Of a DNA stretch of 64,000 nucleotides, positions 8,734-16,798 are shown one piece after another. The stretch covers positions 1,116,001-1,180,000 of the forward strand of contig NZ_CP061947.1 of assembly GCF_014838715.1 (NCBI RefSeq), in the 5' to 3' direction. The notes beneath the pieces are model-generated. The model searched no databases. It was given only the letters and a program-made list of their open reading frames with translations, and was not told where the DNA came from. Position numbers and translations under genes: made by a program. The DNA comes from Algoriphagus sp. Y33. GTDB lineage: Bacteria > Bacteroidota > Bacteroidia > Cytophagales > Cyclobacteriaceae. The stretch's first letter is position 1, and each line of letters begins with the position of its first letter.

Positions 8734-9945
8734 TTGAAAATTCCTTTCAACAAACCTTACCTTTCAGGAAATGAACTCAGATACATAGAGGAGGCAATTG
8801 CGCTGGGTAAAATCTCCGGCAACGGGGAATTCACCCGTCGTTGTCAGGAGTTTTTCCAAATACGTTACGGATTTCGGAAATGCCTACTGACTACAAGTTG
8901 TACTGATGCACTGGAAATGGCCGCAATACTTCTGGATATAAGGCCGGGAGATGAGGTAATCATGCCAAGCTACACTTTTGTCTCAACCGCCAACGCCTTT
9001 GTCCTGCGGGGGGCAAGAATTGTATTCGTGGACAGCTGTTCGGACCGTCCAAATTTGGATGAAGCACGTATAGAGGAATTTATTACTCCAAGGACCAAGG
9101 CAATTGTGGCGGTACACTATGCCGGTGTTGCCTGTGAAATGGATGTGATTATGGATATTGCCGGAAGACATAATTTGTTTGTAGTGGAGGATGCTGCCCA
9201 AGCTATAGACAGCTACTTCAAAGGAAAGGCGCTGGGGAGTATAGGACATTTGGGGACGATGAGTTTTCACGAAACCAAAAACATCCAATGCGGAGAAGGA
9301 GGGATGCTTATGATCAATGACCCTGGGATGATTAAAAGAGCGGAGAGGATCTGGGAAAAAGGCACCGATAGGGTAGCTTTTTTTAGAGGAGAGGTTGACA
9401 AATACGGTTGGGTGGATATTGGGAGTTCATTTATGCCCTCCGAGCTTAATGCTGCTTATCTTTGGGCACAATTGGAAAATTTGGATAAAATCCAGGAAAG
9501 AAGAAAGGCTATTTGGAATGATTACGCTAGGGTATTTAGCGGAGATATTGATGTTCCCAATGTCTTGAATTCTGATTATATTGAGGTTTTCAAGAGTTTA
9601 AAATTGAAAATTGAAAATTTGGATTCGTCATTGCGAGGAGGCTTTTTGGCTGACGAAGCAATCACTAATAATGAACCACTATCAATTTTACATTCTACAT
9701 TCCCTGCTAACCACCACCTTTTTTATCTCCTTTTCCCTTCCTTAGCAAGTAGAACTGCTTACACTGCTGCCTTAAATGAAAAGGGGATTCTAGCAGTTTT
9801 CCACTACCAAAGCCTTCATAGATCGGCATACGCTAAAAAATACTTTCCAAATCAATGCCAACGTGAATTGCTTAATTCCGACCGCTATTCCGACTGCTTA
9901 CTTCGCTTACCCTTGTTCTATGAATTGCCGGAGTTGAGTAAGTAA
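8734..9945 (+). CDS. dTDP-4-keto-6-deoxyhexose aminotransferase, WecE-like, with an in-frame repeat insertion
   Basis: A 403-residue PLP-dependent DegT/DnrJ/EryC1/StrS sugar aminotransferase. Visible motifs are IPFNKPYLSGNELRYIEEA at the N-terminus, TTSCTDALEMAA, PGDEVIMPSYTFVSTANAF, VVEDAAQAID (PLP ring contact), and SFHETKNIQCGEGGM with the Schiff-base lysine at about residue 188. ELNAAYLWAQLE is also typical. The start is TTG 8734. It should aminate a dTDP-4-keto-6-deoxy sugar, whose product the WecD-like neighbour could acetylate. About 40 residues near 285-325 look foreign: they are encoded by a palindromic genomic repeat inserted without breaking the frame. Whether activity survives is unknown. 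Confidence 0.82.
   Translation: MKIPFNKPYLSGNELRYIEEAIALGKISGNGEFTRRCQEFFQIRYGFRKCLLTTSCTDALEMAAILLDIRPGDEVIMPSYTFVSTANAFVLRGARIVFVDSCSDRPNLDEARIEEFITPRTKAIVAVHYAGVACEMDVIMDIAGRHNLFVVEDAAQAIDSYFKGKALGSIGHLGTMSFHETKNIQCGEGGMLMINDPGMIKRAERIWEKGTDRVAFFRGEVDKYGWVDIGSSFMPSELNAAYLWAQLENLDKIQERRKAIWNDYARVFSGDIDVPNVLNSDYIEVFKSLKLKIENLDSSLRGGFLADEAITNNEPLSILHSTFPANHHLFYLLFPSLASRTAYTAALNEKGILAVFHYQSLHRSAYAKKYFPNQCQRELLNSDRYSDCLLRLPLFYELPELSK
9592..9705. repeat. REP-like palindromic element inserted in frame in the WecE-like gene
   Basis: The core contains CGTCATTGCGAGGAGG (9626-9641) and GACGAAGCAATC (9652-9663), resembling the CGTCATTGCGAG...CGAAGCAATC extragenic repeats known from many bacteria. It is flanked by A/T runs (AAATTGAAAATTGAAAA before, ATCAATTTTACATTCTACAT after) that look like intergenic sequence. 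It interrupts the conserved aminotransferase C-terminal domain between the SGDIDVPNV and PANHHLFYLLF segments, yet the frame stays open. Confidence 0.65.
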
Positions 9946-10379
9946 ACAAATTTTGCATATTTCAATATTCTCTATGGCTCACGACTATTATAAGGGAGAT
10001 CGAGCTTCGAGTTGGGGCTTGTAATGATTTTGAGATTCCTCCAGTAAATAAATACTGAAATCAATATCATAAATACTCATAGTACTTCCATAATAATGTA
10101 ATCATAATTTAGAGCTAGCTTTTCAGTAGCATCAAGATTACTTTTTATAATATTTCTCCAGCCTTTCTAGGCAGCCTAGGCAGAGAATAAATAATTGCTA
10201 TCAGTTGGGATAAAGTTTGCATACCTGATGGATCTATTTTAAGACTGGTTTCCGATCGTATGTCAGATGAAATCTATTGCGCTAATAACCAATAATTTAG
10301 TGTAAATAAAATAACAAGGTATTGTAGTTTGCTTTTTAAGTATTTAATTCAAAAAATAATTAACTATAAAAGTAACATT
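9946..10379. other. Intergenic region, nothing recognised
   Basis: About 430 AT-rich bases between the sugar cluster and a lipoprotein gene. No open frame, hairpin or repeat that I can support. It must contain the promoter for the gene at 10380. Confidence 0.4.
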
Positions 10380-10895
10380 ATGAAAAACACCTTTACCCAT
10401 TTCTTTTTTTTAATCCTCTGCTCAGGATTTTTATTTTCTTGCGGAGATGATGACAATGATCCAAAAAATACAACTTCTTTAGAAGGTGAATGGAAACTCC
10501 AGTCCATGAAATATGACGGGGAATATTCTGCCTATCAACAAGGGGAATTAATTGATGATGGTACGCTTTCTGGTGAAGCTTCTGATATAGATATGATATT
10601 TGAATTCACTGGAAACAAAGTGAATGTATCAGGAAGTTTTATGATGAGTATGGAATACGACCTTTTTCCGGGTACAGATTTCAAAATACCTGTAAATGGC
10701 TCAGCTTACACGGGAACATTCGAATTAAATGGAGATAAAATTTATTTCCAAAATGCATCTGGTACAGAAGAGGCTGAAATAGTATCGCAAACAGATTCCG
10801 AGCTGGTTCTTCAAATGACATCTTCATCTTCCATGGCAGCCTTAGGAGGAGAGAATATCTTTGAATACGACGGGTTATATGTTTTAACCAAATAA
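10380..10895 (+). CDS. Small lipocalin-like lipoprotein
   Basis: A 171-residue lipoprotein. The signal peptide MKNTFTHFFFLILCSGFLFS ends in a lipobox LFSC, followed by acidic GDDDNDP. The mature part begins with LEGEWKLQSM and continues with alternating beta-strand-like segments (FEFTGNKVNVSGSF, YTGTFELNGDKIYF, AEIVSQTDSELVLQM). This matches small lipocalin-like or META-like lipoproteins common in Bacteroidota. I use ATG 10380 because an upstream TTG at 10329 would put 17 charged residues before the signal peptide. A terminator follows directly, so it is probably monocistronic. Function unknown. Confidence 0.75.
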   Translation: MKNTFTHFFFLILCSGFLFSCGDDDNDPKNTTSLEGEWKLQSMKYDGEYSAYQQGELIDDGTLSGEASDIDMIFEFTGNKVNVSGSFMMSMEYDLFPGTDFKIPVNGSAYTGTFELNGDKIYFQNASGTEEAEIVSQTDSELVLQMTSSSSMAALGGENIFEYDGLYVLTK

Positions 10896-10913
10896 CTAAC
10901 CCCTTTTATTAAT

Positions 10914-10949
10914 CAGAGCCTTTCTATTAGGAAGGCTCTGGTATTTTTT
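10914..10949 (+). terminator. Rho-independent terminator
   Basis: CAGAGCCTT and AAGGCTCTG form a stem around a short loop, followed by a T-run. It lies 19 bases after the lipoprotein stop codon. Confidence 0.75.
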
Positions 10950-10990
10950 GATTGAAAATTTGCATCTCTTGGCTACATGAAAATCCTTTT

Positions 10991-11086
10991 ATGAATACAA
11001 TTAAATCATGGTTATTTGGGTTTTTAATCATGTGCTTAATCCTGTCCTCCTGCAAAAAAGAAAAGGAGGAAGAACCTCTTATCTAA
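10991..11086 (+). CDS. 31-codon lipoprotein signal peptide, tiny protein or gene remnant
   Basis: ATG 10991 opens a 31-codon frame that begins MNTIKSWLFGFLIMCLILSS, followed directly by CKKEKEEEPLI and a stop. It has a basic start, a hydrophobic core and a good lipobox LSSC, but only eleven residues from the lipobox cysteine on, mostly charged. It follows another small lipoprotein gene and its terminator. It could be a truncated lipoprotein gene or a genuine micro-lipoprotein; the sequence alone does not decide. Confidence 0.45.
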   Translation: MNTIKSWLFGFLIMCLILSSCKKEKEEEPLI

Positions 11087-11102
11087 AACTCTGATTATAT
11101 AG

Positions 11103-11205
11103 AAGATAGATGCTTAGTATTGACTCAAGTATCAAGATTTTAGAATCAGTAATCAGTGTTCAGTCCCGGTCGACCATAGACAATCCATAACTACCAGCCC
11201 AATTT
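11103..11205. repeat. Degenerate copy of the intergenic repeat
   Basis: Contains CAAGTATCAAGATT and then TAATCAGTGTTCAGTCCC. The first block matches repeats at 8550 and 18007. It lacks the clear pyrimidine half. Non-coding. Confidence 0.3.
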
Positions 11206-11211
11206 TCTTGC

Positions 11212-11739
11212 TTACGTCAAATAATTTCTCAAGCTTAATCTTGCTTTGATCAAATGGTTTTTAACAGTATTTTTTGAAATAAGCATTTGATCTGCGATCT
11301 CCTGATAGGAAAGATTTTCGAAGTAGGAAAGCTTAACGACCTGCTTCCTTTGATCTGTAAGCTTTTCTATCGCCTCTTCCAATCGGACCATAAGAGCTTC
11401 CTCTTCCATCTTCAGATCCACCGAACTTTCGATCCTGTTTTTATAAAAATCCTCCGCTTTTTTTCTATCGCTGCTTAAATGGTTAAAGTAATCTAACACC
11501 TCGTTTTTTGAGATAGTAAAGATGTAAGATTGGATTCCCTTTTTAGTATCCAACTCTTTTCTCTTTCTTAGAATTTTAAGAAATACATTATGAAAAAGCG
11601 CTTCAGCTTCTTCAGCATCTTTGATTAGGGATAGAATAAACCTGACGACGGTAGGTTTATAGGAATAATAAACTGACTCAATCGCCTCCTGTTTCCCCAT
11701 TTTGAAATCTTCAATAGTTTCTATAGTAGGTGCTGTCAT
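11212..11739 (-). CDS. ECF-type RNA polymerase sigma factor
   Basis: A 175-residue sigma-70 family protein with only regions 2 and 4. Region 2 includes YYSYKPTVVRFILSLIKDAE, ALFHNVFLKILRKR and IQSYIFTISKNEVLDYF. Region 4 has LTDQRKQVVKLSYFENLSYQ followed by EIADQMLISKNTVKNHLIKA (helix-turn-helix). This is the SigE/ECF form that in Bacteroidota often pairs with a FecR-type anti-sigma factor and a SusC-like receptor. No FecR gene is adjacent, so its trigger and targets cannot be read from the window. It lies just before the 3' end of the carbohydrate operon on the same strand, but a terminator separates them. Confidence 0.88.
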   Translation of the reverse strand: MTAPTIETIEDFKMGKQEAIESVYYSYKPTVVRFILSLIKDAEEAEALFHNVFLKILRKRKELDTKKGIQSYIFTISKNEVLDYFNHLSSDRKKAEDFYKNRIESSVDLKMEEEALMVRLEEAIEKLTDQRKQVVKLSYFENLSYQEIADQMLISKNTVKNHLIKARLSLRNYLT

Positions 11740-11894
11740 AGGGCTTGCTTCATTTGCTCACTCAATTTTGAAAAAATAAACCCAATCAGATACGTAAATC
11801 ACGCATTTAAATCCTCAATTTGCGAAAATTTAGAATGAGTTACCGCTTAATAATCAGATTGTTAAATTATTGTTAAAAAATTCATGTATAAAAG

Positions 11895-11932
11895 AAGGCC
11901 TAAACTACATCGATGAGTTTAGGCCTTTTTTA
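11895..11932. terminator. Bidirectional terminator
   Basis: AAGGCCTAAACT (11895-11906) and AGTTTAGGCCTT (11916-11927) form a perfect 12-bp stem with a 9-base loop and a T-run. On the minus strand it ends the sialidase-like operon. Confidence 0.8.
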
Positions 11933-11954
11933 TACGGGGTTTAGTTATCAGGAA

Positions 11955-14165
11955 TTATTCGATTACACCTAAGTAGCGTCCCATCCAATAAGGCAGTAAC
12001 CAAATATCTCCCGGACTGTAAATAGATCTTCCGTTACCGGTTCCATCCAAATTAAACCGGTTGGCATTGTGTCTTGCTATTCTGGTCTCAGAAGGAGGTA
12101 ATACTTCGGGGGTGGTTTGTCTTCTGAAATTGACTTCAAGGTTGCGGATGTCCTTTCGATGACTGTTTTGTACATTCCAGTTGATCAGATCTATAGGATG
12201 CTTCTGCAAGAACCAAATTGATTCTTCCAAGTCAAATTTTTCCGGTTGAACTATTGCGGTAACGATATTCCACAAAGCATCTTTTTCCGGTCTTTCTGCC
12301 TCCCAGTGGTCTACGATTGCTTTCTTGAATTTTGCTTTCAGTTCAGCATCAAAAGCATACCTATAGAGTCCCCAATATCCTAAAAAGTACATCTCGTCAT
12401 CCGAATGGTTCCATGCCTCAGAGAGCATTTGGCTGTAAGAATCACTTCCGTCTCCTGCTTCTCCTATTATTTTCATGGGTCTCATCAGGTTTTCCAAATA
12501 CCCATAATCCTCCATCAGCTCAAATGCCTTTTCCTTATACTTATCCTTGCCTGTAAAGTGGTAGGCTGTCTGAAGCATACTGATGATATTGGAGGAGTTG
12601 AGCTTTCTGTCTCCCACCTGAATAGGAAAGTTGTTGACATAATCCGGATTCCATTTGCCCCAAAGTGTAGGTTTTCCGTCAAAATCATACAAATACATGT
12701 CATGCGCCACGATGTGTGACATCAAAGTGTCCATCAGTTCAATGGATTTGTTTTTTACCCATTCATCTTCCACAAGTTCGGCAAGCACTCCATAGACAAA
12801 CATATGTCCGATTGCTTCGTCGCTACTGGTAGTGGATTTCCAGTCCCATTCCGGATCTGTGGAATGTTGCCATCTTTCCGGATCTGCCAGTTTTTCTATG
12901 TAGCCGGATCTTTCAAAAGAACGGGAAGGGAACCCGTCCACCGGATTAATGGTGAATAGACGCTCCATAGCCAATAGGGACTGTCTGATCTGAATAAGAG
13001 CTTCCGGTTCCTTGGTCACAGCATACCTAAAACCCTGTGATGCTAAATACATGGAAGTCCAAAGTCCGTCGTTGTCCGAGTCATCCAGTTTTCCTGTGGC
13101 TATTTTTCCGCTTTCTGCCAGCTCAAGGGAGGCATTAAACCCGTTTCTCAGATGGTTTTTACGGGTGTATTTATCGAAATACCCTGCTTTTTCTGCTAAG
13201 GTCATCTCCTTTCGGAGTAGTGTTGCCAGACCCTGATTGGTGAGGAGGTAGATTTCGTCCTTACCAAAGGCAATGTCGTAAACTTCCTCTCCCGGAAGCC
13301 ATCTCTCTAAATAGTAATAGTTGATTTCCCCATCAGGAAGCAATACGAAAGCACCTTTGGTAGTTCCAAACCAGATTTCATCCTCCTTTGTCTCTACTAC
13401 AAGAATGTCTGTCCAAGGAATTTTTGTCAGTAGTGGAGATTTGGTTTTGGATCGGATGTCATAGGTGAAATATCCTGCGTCACTTCCAAGTACCAACTGG
13501 TTTTTGGGAGAGAAATATGCCAGGGATTTCAATCCCTTACCCGACAATTCTTCATGCAGTTTGTGGGATTTGGGATCAAACTGATAGACTTTATTCGGGC
13601 TCATTACCCAGAATTTTTCCCCGATGGGATCATATTGAATATCCACCACCTCTTGAGGGGCGGACAGAATAATTGGTTCATCTATGCCTGATCCTACATA
13701 GTGTAATTGCTTTCCGTCACTGATCAAAAAATCAAATTGCCCTCCTCCTTCGAAGCGATGCGCCGAAGGCAACTGATGCTTCAAAAATAAGCTGCCTGCC
13801 CAGGCATTGCTGAATACGGCTTGGTCATCCAGATAAATAAGCTCGCCTTGATAGCTGTCGATTGCCCGAATTTTTTTGTCAGTCATAGGCAGGTAGGACT
13901 GGTCGTTAGCCAAAGTTCCCCAAACCTGAAACTGACCTGCTTCCGGCCGCAGTAGTTGCATGTTTTCCAGAATTTGGACATTCCCGGTTTGGCTACTTGC
14001 CAGACTTTGCGTAGATAGATTTTGGAGTGGCCTGGAATTGATGATGGCATATTCCTGCACAAAAGAAGTGTCCCGGTAAGTCCCGCCGGTTCCTGATTGC
14101 CCGAATGCCATAGTCTGAATCAAGCAGACAAAGAGCAGTGTCAATCCATTAAAAGTTGTTTGCAT
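11955..14165 (-). CDS. Secreted protein: beta-propeller-like N-terminus plus six-hairpin-like C-terminus
   Basis: A 736-residue protein with signal peptide MQTTFNGLTLLFVCLIQTMA. Residues about 90-330 show short propeller-like repeats (EIWFGTTKGAFVLLPDGEIN, DEIYLLTNQGLATL) like those of ligand-sensing propellers. Residues about 345-736 are alpha-helical with LDDSDNDGLWTSMYLASQGF, WDWKSTTSSDEAIGHMFVYG and WNHSDDEMYFLGYWGLYRYA, suggesting an alpha/alpha toroid of the six-hairpin glycosidase type. It starts two bases after the sialidase-like gene, so the two are co-transcribed. A role in cleaving or sensing a glycan is likely; the substrate is unknown and no exact family is claimed. Confidence 0.6.
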   Translation of the reverse strand: MQTTFNGLTLLFVCLIQTMAFGQSGTGGTYRDTSFVQEYAIINSRPLQNLSTQSLASSQTGNVQILENMQLLRPEAGQFQVWGTLANDQSYLPMTDKKIRAIDSYQGELIYLDDQAVFSNAWAGSLFLKHQLPSAHRFEGGGQFDFLISDGKQLHYVGSGIDEPIILSAPQEVVDIQYDPIGEKFWVMSPNKVYQFDPKSHKLHEELSGKGLKSLAYFSPKNQLVLGSDAGYFTYDIRSKTKSPLLTKIPWTDILVVETKEDEIWFGTTKGAFVLLPDGEINYYYLERWLPGEEVYDIAFGKDEIYLLTNQGLATLLRKEMTLAEKAGYFDKYTRKNHLRNGFNASLELAESGKIATGKLDDSDNDGLWTSMYLASQGFRYAVTKEPEALIQIRQSLLAMERLFTINPVDGFPSRSFERSGYIEKLADPERWQHSTDPEWDWKSTTSSDEAIGHMFVYGVLAELVEDEWVKNKSIELMDTLMSHIVAHDMYLYDFDGKPTLWGKWNPDYVNNFPIQVGDRKLNSSNIISMLQTAYHFTGKDKYKEKAFELMEDYGYLENLMRPMKIIGEAGDGSDSYSQMLSEAWNHSDDEMYFLGYWGLYRYAFDAELKAKFKKAIVDHWEAERPEKDALWNIVTAIVQPEKFDLEESIWFLQKHPIDLINWNVQNSHRKDIRNLEVNFRRQTTPEVLPPSETRIARHNANRFNLDGTGNGRSIYSPGDIWLLPYWMGRYLGVIE

Positions 14166-14167
14166 AA

Positions 14168-15355
14168 TTAGTGAATTTGGTTGGGATCCAATAAGCGATA
14201 TTGGATGGTTTTACCTGCGTCGAGGTGTTTGGAATAGGTGAGATGGACAAGGCCTTCCTGGTCCTGAATCAGGGCCGGATAAGAGAAGTTACCCTGATGG
14301 GTGGAGTCTAGTTCAAGGTATTGTGGATTGCTCCATGCATTTCCCTCGTCAGATGAAATCCAAAGTGCCAATTGATACCTGCCATCCTGGACATCGTTGC
14401 CTACCATCCACCATCGTCCATCTTTAAGCTTTAGCAGTTCCACACTGGCTGTATTTGGGAATTCTGTTTTTTTTGCGACCGTCCAGGTTTCACCTTGATC
14501 TTTTGAAATACTTTGTTGGATCATCGAAGGAGCGTCCCCTGCATCCCGAAGCATGGCTACGATATCTCCATTTTCTTTTTGAATCAATGCGGGTTGGATA
14601 GGTCCCTTACCCACCAGAGGCAAGCTTGGTCTCCAGCTTTCTCCCATATCATCCGAAATAGCCATCAGGGAAAAGTTGAAACCATCCGAATAAAGCGGTA
14701 GAAGTATTCTGTTGGCGGTGACGAGAGGCTTGATCCGCGTCATCCATCCCATACTTGTTTTTTTGGAGTCCCGGGACGCTTCAATAATCATCTTCTCGTA
14801 TTCTGGTGCATAGGAAGACCATCCTACATGGGCAGGAGGAAGATCCTTGAATTTCCGGGCAACTTCCTCCGCAAATTCATCTCCGGGTTTAAGAAAAATA
14901 TTGTCTTGCCAGTTCCAGATCGGTGTCCCCTCGGTATCATAAGAGGTACTTCTTCTCAAGCGGAGAATGGAGTTTTCCCATTCGTTGGCATTTACGGCGA
15001 TCCATACCAGGAACAGCTCTGCTTTTTGATTGAGAAAAAGTACAGGATTACAATCCGGTATCCCGGGAGTGTCGGCCATCTCAAAAGGTTTGGACCAATT
15101 AGTTTCTCCCTGCTTCTTCCTCGAACCCATCAGCAGGACATCATCAGCTTTCCGTTCACCCGAACCTTCAAACCAAACTGTAAGCAGATCCCCGCCGGGA
15201 AGTGCCACTATACTACCGGCATGGGTGTGTTTTTCCTGCAAGGGGAATATAGACTCATTGACCAATGAAGGTACAAGCTGGGATTGGGCAAATGAAAAAG
15301 TGGTAGCGAGAGTCCAGAGAATCAGTAAAAAGGGTTGTTTGTAGTTGAAATCCAT
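14168..15355 (-). CDS. Secreted sialidase-family (BNR propeller) protein
   Basis: A 395-residue protein with signal peptide MDFNYKQPFLLILWTLATTF ending near AQS. It matches the BNR_2/sialidase-like propeller: HTHAGSIVALPGGDLLTVWF near residue 44, Asp-box-like SDDMGESWRPSLP, SKDQGETWTVAK and SSDEGNAWSNP, plus ILPLYSDGFNFS and ALIQDQEGLVHLTYSKHLD. The family includes exo-sialidases and other glycan-cleaving propellers, so specificity cannot be assigned by eye. It is the first gene of a two-gene operon divergent from the sugar permease, sharing a 161-base control region with operator-like repeats. Confidence 0.75.
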   Translation of the reverse strand: MDFNYKQPFLLILWTLATTFSFAQSQLVPSLVNESIFPLQEKHTHAGSIVALPGGDLLTVWFEGSGERKADDVLLMGSRKKQGETNWSKPFEMADTPGIPDCNPVLFLNQKAELFLVWIAVNANEWENSILRLRRSTSYDTEGTPIWNWQDNIFLKPGDEFAEEVARKFKDLPPAHVGWSSYAPEYEKMIIEASRDSKKTSMGWMTRIKPLVTANRILLPLYSDGFNFSLMAISDDMGESWRPSLPLVGKGPIQPALIQKENGDIVAMLRDAGDAPSMIQQSISKDQGETWTVAKKTEFPNTASVELLKLKDGRWWMVGNDVQDGRYQLALWISSDEGNAWSNPQYLELDSTHQGNFSYPALIQDQEGLVHLTYSKHLDAGKTIQYRLLDPNQIH

Positions 15356-15414
15356 CTTAATTTATCAGTGATCTTCAGACTTGTTTGATATACTGGTGTT
15401 ACCTTGTTATTTTA

Positions 15415-15476
15415 GAAACGGACTAACTGTCTGGTTTTATTTTTTATTTTAAGAAACTGTTAACAGGTTAGTTTCT
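15415..15476. promoter_or_regulatory. Operator-like repeats between the divergent sialidase and permease genes
   Basis: AGAAACT (15452-15458) and AGTTTCT (15470-15476) form an inverted repeat around GTTAACAGGTT, which contains a CTGTTAACAG palindrome. On the opposite orientation this reads GAAACTAACCTGTTAACAG; a similar string, GAAACGGACTAACTGTCTGG, occurs at 15415-15434. Two related sites in a divergent promoter suggest binding by a regulator, most simply the XylR-like protein encoded downstream. Inferred. Confidence 0.45.
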
Positions 15477-15516
15477 ATTGTTTTTCTCTTTAGAATTGAA
15501 TTAAAATCTAAAACAA

Positions 15517-16794
15517 ATGCATGGACACGAAGTAGCTACCCAAAAGAATAAACAAAAGAAAATCCTCTTACTTATTTTTTTGATATTTTTTGTTATATCT
15601 CTGATGTCCAATATTCTCGGCCCCATCATTCCGGGAATCATCGAAAGTTTTTCTCTGAGCTATGGTTTAGCCGGGTTTTTGCCTTTTGCTTTTTTTGTGG
15701 CTTATGGGGTCATGTCTCTCCCTTCAGGATTATTGGTGGAGCGCTGGCGGGAAAAGCCCGTGCTCTTGCTGGCGTTTAGCCTGGCTACCCTAGGTGCTTT
15801 ATTGTTTGGTTTCAATCCCCGCTTTAGCTCTGCTTTGGGTTCCTTGTTTATTATTGGGATGGGGATGGCGATGCTACAGGTGGTTATTAATCCCCTCTTA
15901 AGGGTTACGGGAGGAGAAGAGCACTTTGCATTCAATTCTGTGTTGGGGCAATTGGCCTTCGGGGCAGCATCATTCCTTAGCCCCATGTTGTACAGTTACA
16001 TGGACCAGTCCCTATTCACTTCTGGAGCACCTGCTTGGATCAGCCTATTGGAAGAGTGGGTTCCTGTGGAAATGAAATGGGTTTCAGTCTATTTTGTATT
16101 TGCCGTGCTTGCCGGGATCATGTTACTATTGATTGGTTTTACGAATTTTCCGAAAGTGGACTTGAAAGAGGGTGAGAAAGTGGAACTGGGAAAAACTCTG
16201 AAAAACCTCCTAAGTAAACGGATGGTTTGGTTGTATTTTCTTGGAATATTTTCCTACGTAGGGACAGAGCAAGGTATTGCCAACTGGGTGAGCCAGTTCT
16301 TACAGGATTACCACGGCGTGGATCCCGGTATAGGAGGAGCCAAAGTGATTTCCTATTTCTGGGGTTTATTGACGCTTGGTTGTCTATTGGGTTTGATTCT
16401 CCTGAAATTTATGGATAGCAAAGTGGTTCTGGTTTTATTCACCTGCGGAGCTATCCTTTCCTTATTGGCCGGTCTGTTGGCAGAGGGGAATTTGGTCTTG
16501 ATAGCATTTGCTTTTTCGGGGTTTTGCCTTTCCGTAATGTGGTCTATCTTGATTTCCCTGGCATTGAATTCAGTGGATTTTGCGCATGGCACTTTTGCGG
16601 GATTACTATGCTCGGGTATTGTGGGTGGAGCCGTTGTCCCTTTGGTAATTGGTGGAATGGCAGACTTTATTGGATTGCAGGCTGCCATGTTCTTCCTGTT
16701 CATCCCATTGAGTTACATTTTGTTTATTGGGATTTGGGCAAAGCCTCTGGTCAGCAACTCCCGTATCCAATCACTAAAAGAATTATTTAGCTAA
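15517..16794 (+). CDS. MFS sugar permease, FucP-like
   Basis: A 425-residue inner-membrane transporter with about 12 membrane spans. It carries FucP-family (sugar:H+ symporter) signatures: LPFAFFVAYGVMSLPSGLL near residue 50, IGMGMAMLQVVINPLLRVTG and FNSVLGQLAFGAASFLSP. Family members import fucose, glucose, galactose or related monosaccharides after outer-membrane uptake and hydrolysis. It faces the sialidase-like operon and stops four bases before the XylR-like gene, so it is probably co-transcribed with that regulator. Substrate unknown. Confidence 0.82.
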   Translation: MHGHEVATQKNKQKKILLLIFLIFFVISLMSNILGPIIPGIIESFSLSYGLAGFLPFAFFVAYGVMSLPSGLLVERWREKPVLLLAFSLATLGALLFGFNPRFSSALGSLFIIGMGMAMLQVVINPLLRVTGGEEHFAFNSVLGQLAFGAASFLSPMLYSYMDQSLFTSGAPAWISLLEEWVPVEMKWVSVYFVFAVLAGIMLLLIGFTNFPKVDLKEGEKVELGKTLKNLLSKRMVWLYFLGIFSYVGTEQGIANWVSQFLQDYHGVDPGIGGAKVISYFWGLLTLGCLLGLILLKFMDSKVVLVLFTCGAILSLLAGLLAEGNLVLIAFAFSGFCLSVMWSILISLALNSVDFAHGTFAGLLCSGIVGGAVVPLVIGGMADFIGLQAAMFFLFIPLSYILFIGIWAKPLVSNSRIQSLKELFS

Positions 16795-16798
16795 TCAG

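Noticed and set aside
10329..10379. Upstream TTG start for the lipoprotein at 10380
   Set aside because: It would place 17 mostly polar and charged residues ahead of a normal lipoprotein signal peptide.
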